A stretch of DNA of 6,277 nt from Desulfobacteraceae bacterium. Its GTDB lineage: Bacteria > Desulfobacterota > Desulfobacteria > Desulfobacterales > UBA11574. The DNA lies in NCBI GenBank assembly GCA_029857875.1, contig JAOUGB010000150.1, positions 1 through 6,277 on the forward strand. Reading direction: 5' to 3'. The stretch's first letter is position 1. Each line of letters begins with the position of its first letter. The translations under genes and the position numbers were made by a program. Positions 5,451 through 6,277 of this stretch are shown piece by piece. The notes beneath the pieces were generated by a model. The model was not told the origin of the DNA and did no database searches. It saw only the letters and a program-made list of their open reading frames with translations.

Positions 5451-6277
5451 TTATAATCCTGCCTCTGCTTCCACTTCAGCAGCAATCCCCGTCCAATCAT
5501 AGCGGGACAGGCCATGGGCCACAGCTGCGGAAAATCGATCCTGCAAAACGCGTACAAAACGCATTGGCGTATTGCTTTCGGTAGCGGTTTCGGCGATCAA
5601 CCGGATATCTTTCAGACCCAGTTGAAGTTGGAATAACGGTTCCGAGTAGTTCTTGTCGAGGATTTGTCTGCCGTAGTTCTGGTAGATAGGACATGCAAAC
5701 AACGTTTCCCCGACAGCTTCTAGAAGTTTATCGGCGTCACCGTGGTTTTTTGAGACAAAAGTAAACGCCTCGGCCATGGCTTCAATGGCTGAGGCAATCA
5801 GAAAGTTGGCTGCCAATTTCGCGACATTGGCATTTTCGGGAATGCTGCCGAAGTCAAATATCTTCATTCCAATGTCCTCCAGCAATGGTTTTGCACGTTT
5901 CTTTGCTTTTTCATCTCCAGCCATGAAATACGACTGTGTTTTTGCCAGGACACTGTCAGGACGGCCCATGACCGGCGCTGCAACATAATAACCGCCAAAT
6001 CCAGACTGTTGCCTGGCAAGCCGGGCCGCCGTCTTTGGCAATATGGTGCTCATGGAAATATGAATTCCGTCTCTCCCCAAACGTTCTGCCAATTCTCCAT
6101 TTTCTCCCACAACAGTGGTCAATGCACGATCTTCAGAAACACAGCTCATCACTATTCCACCGGACTCCGCCACATCCAGAGGATTTTTTTTAGCCTCAAC
6201 GCCCAAGTCAATCAGGGAAGATGCTTTTTCATGCGTTCTGTTATAAATGCTTAAGTCATATCCGGCTTTTATCAAGT
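5451..6277 (-). CDS. NAD(P)-dependent oxidoreductase of the beta-hydroxyacid dehydrogenase family, N-terminus outside the window
   Basis: The frame is open to the window edge; TTG 6275 is an internal Leu codon, since the text begins LIKAGYDLSIYNRT, the part after the missing GxGxMGxxMA Rossmann loop. About 275 of an expected 290-300 residues are visible. Numbering from that Leu, Asn12-Arg13-Thr14 after strand beta-2 favours NADP(H), as Arg there contacts the 2'-phosphate in this family. STILPKTAARLA and APVMGRPDSVLAKTQ (100-114) form the substrate side; the GRP variant resembles the imine reductase-like branch more than classical hydroxyisobutyrate dehydrogenase (usually APVSGG). Lys153 in NVAKLAANFLI is the conserved catalytic Lys, and the C-terminal helical domain ends with LKDIRLIAE and TPMRF. 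The substrate is unknown. The gene precedes the thioesterase gene by 53 nt, suggesting a shared transcript. Confidence 0.9.
   Translation of the reverse strand, partial: LIKAGYDLSIYNRTHEKASSLIDLGVEAKKNPLDVAESGGIVMSCVSEDRALTTVVGENGELAERLGRDGIHISMSTILPKTAARLARQQSGFGGYYVAAPVMGRPDSVLAKTQSYFMAGDEKAKKRAKPLLEDIGMKIFDFGSIPENANVAKLAANFLIASAIEAMAEAFTFVSKNHGDADKLLEAVGETLFACPIYQNYGRQILDKNYSEPLFQLQLGLKDIRLIAETATESNTPMRFVRVLQDRFSAAVAHGLSRYDWTGIAAEVEAEAGL

Noticed and set aside
6273..6275. TTG as the start of the dehydrogenase-type gene.
   Set aside because: The protein would lack its NAD(P)-binding GxGxMG loop; this Leu is internal to the usual NLIKAGY stretch.

Overview
The window carries eight protein genes or gene parts plus one decayed gene, and is densely coded. 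It looks like a chromosomal segment from an anaerobic Desulfobacterota-type (former Deltaproteobacteria) bacterium. That guess rests on the protein style (a PilZ receptor with an N-terminal anchor, the thioesterase, and a remnant of a small Fe-S protein type I associate with that group) and on a probable selenocysteine gene. It is an inference, not a database result.

Left part, + strand (1-1313): the 3' portion of a bifunctional methionine sulfoxide reductase gene (msrA-msrB fusion, cut by the window edge), then a small exported MerP/HMA-like protein. The second gene has an in-frame TGA at 1137-1139, exactly where MerP-type domains carry the second Cys of the metal-binding CxxC. A sound reading frame continues for 57 codons after the TGA, and a SECIS-like hairpin lies about 22 nt downstream of it. 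I read the gene as a selenoprotein, which is the main discovery in the window.

Middle, - strand (1335-3121): a two-component pair transcribed toward the selenoprotein gene. The OmpR/PhoB-type response regulator comes first and overlaps the membrane histidine kinase by 4 nt (ATGA). Further right on the - strand (3288-4736), an endonuclease/exonuclease/phosphatase-fold protein is followed 9 nt later by a membrane-anchored PilZ protein, a likely c-di-GMP receptor. The pair has a good sigma70-like promoter and a 13-nt palindrome in its leader.

Right part, - strand (4848-6277): the 3' portion of a beta-hydroxyacid dehydrogenase-type NAD(P) oxidoreductase (start outside the window), a hot-dog acyl-CoA thioesterase, and a frameshifted 33-codon remnant of a small Fe-S protein gene that runs into an AT-rich hairpin. 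This hairpin and the adjacent promoter mark the border between the two - strand transcription units.

No tRNA, rRNA, insertion sequence, CRISPR array or phage gene was seen. The longest stretches without an intact gene are 4737-4965 (229 nt: promoter, palindrome, hairpin and gene remnant), 3122-3287 (166 nt: leader of the response regulator) and 886-1004 (119 nt: nothing convincing beyond the ribosome binding site).
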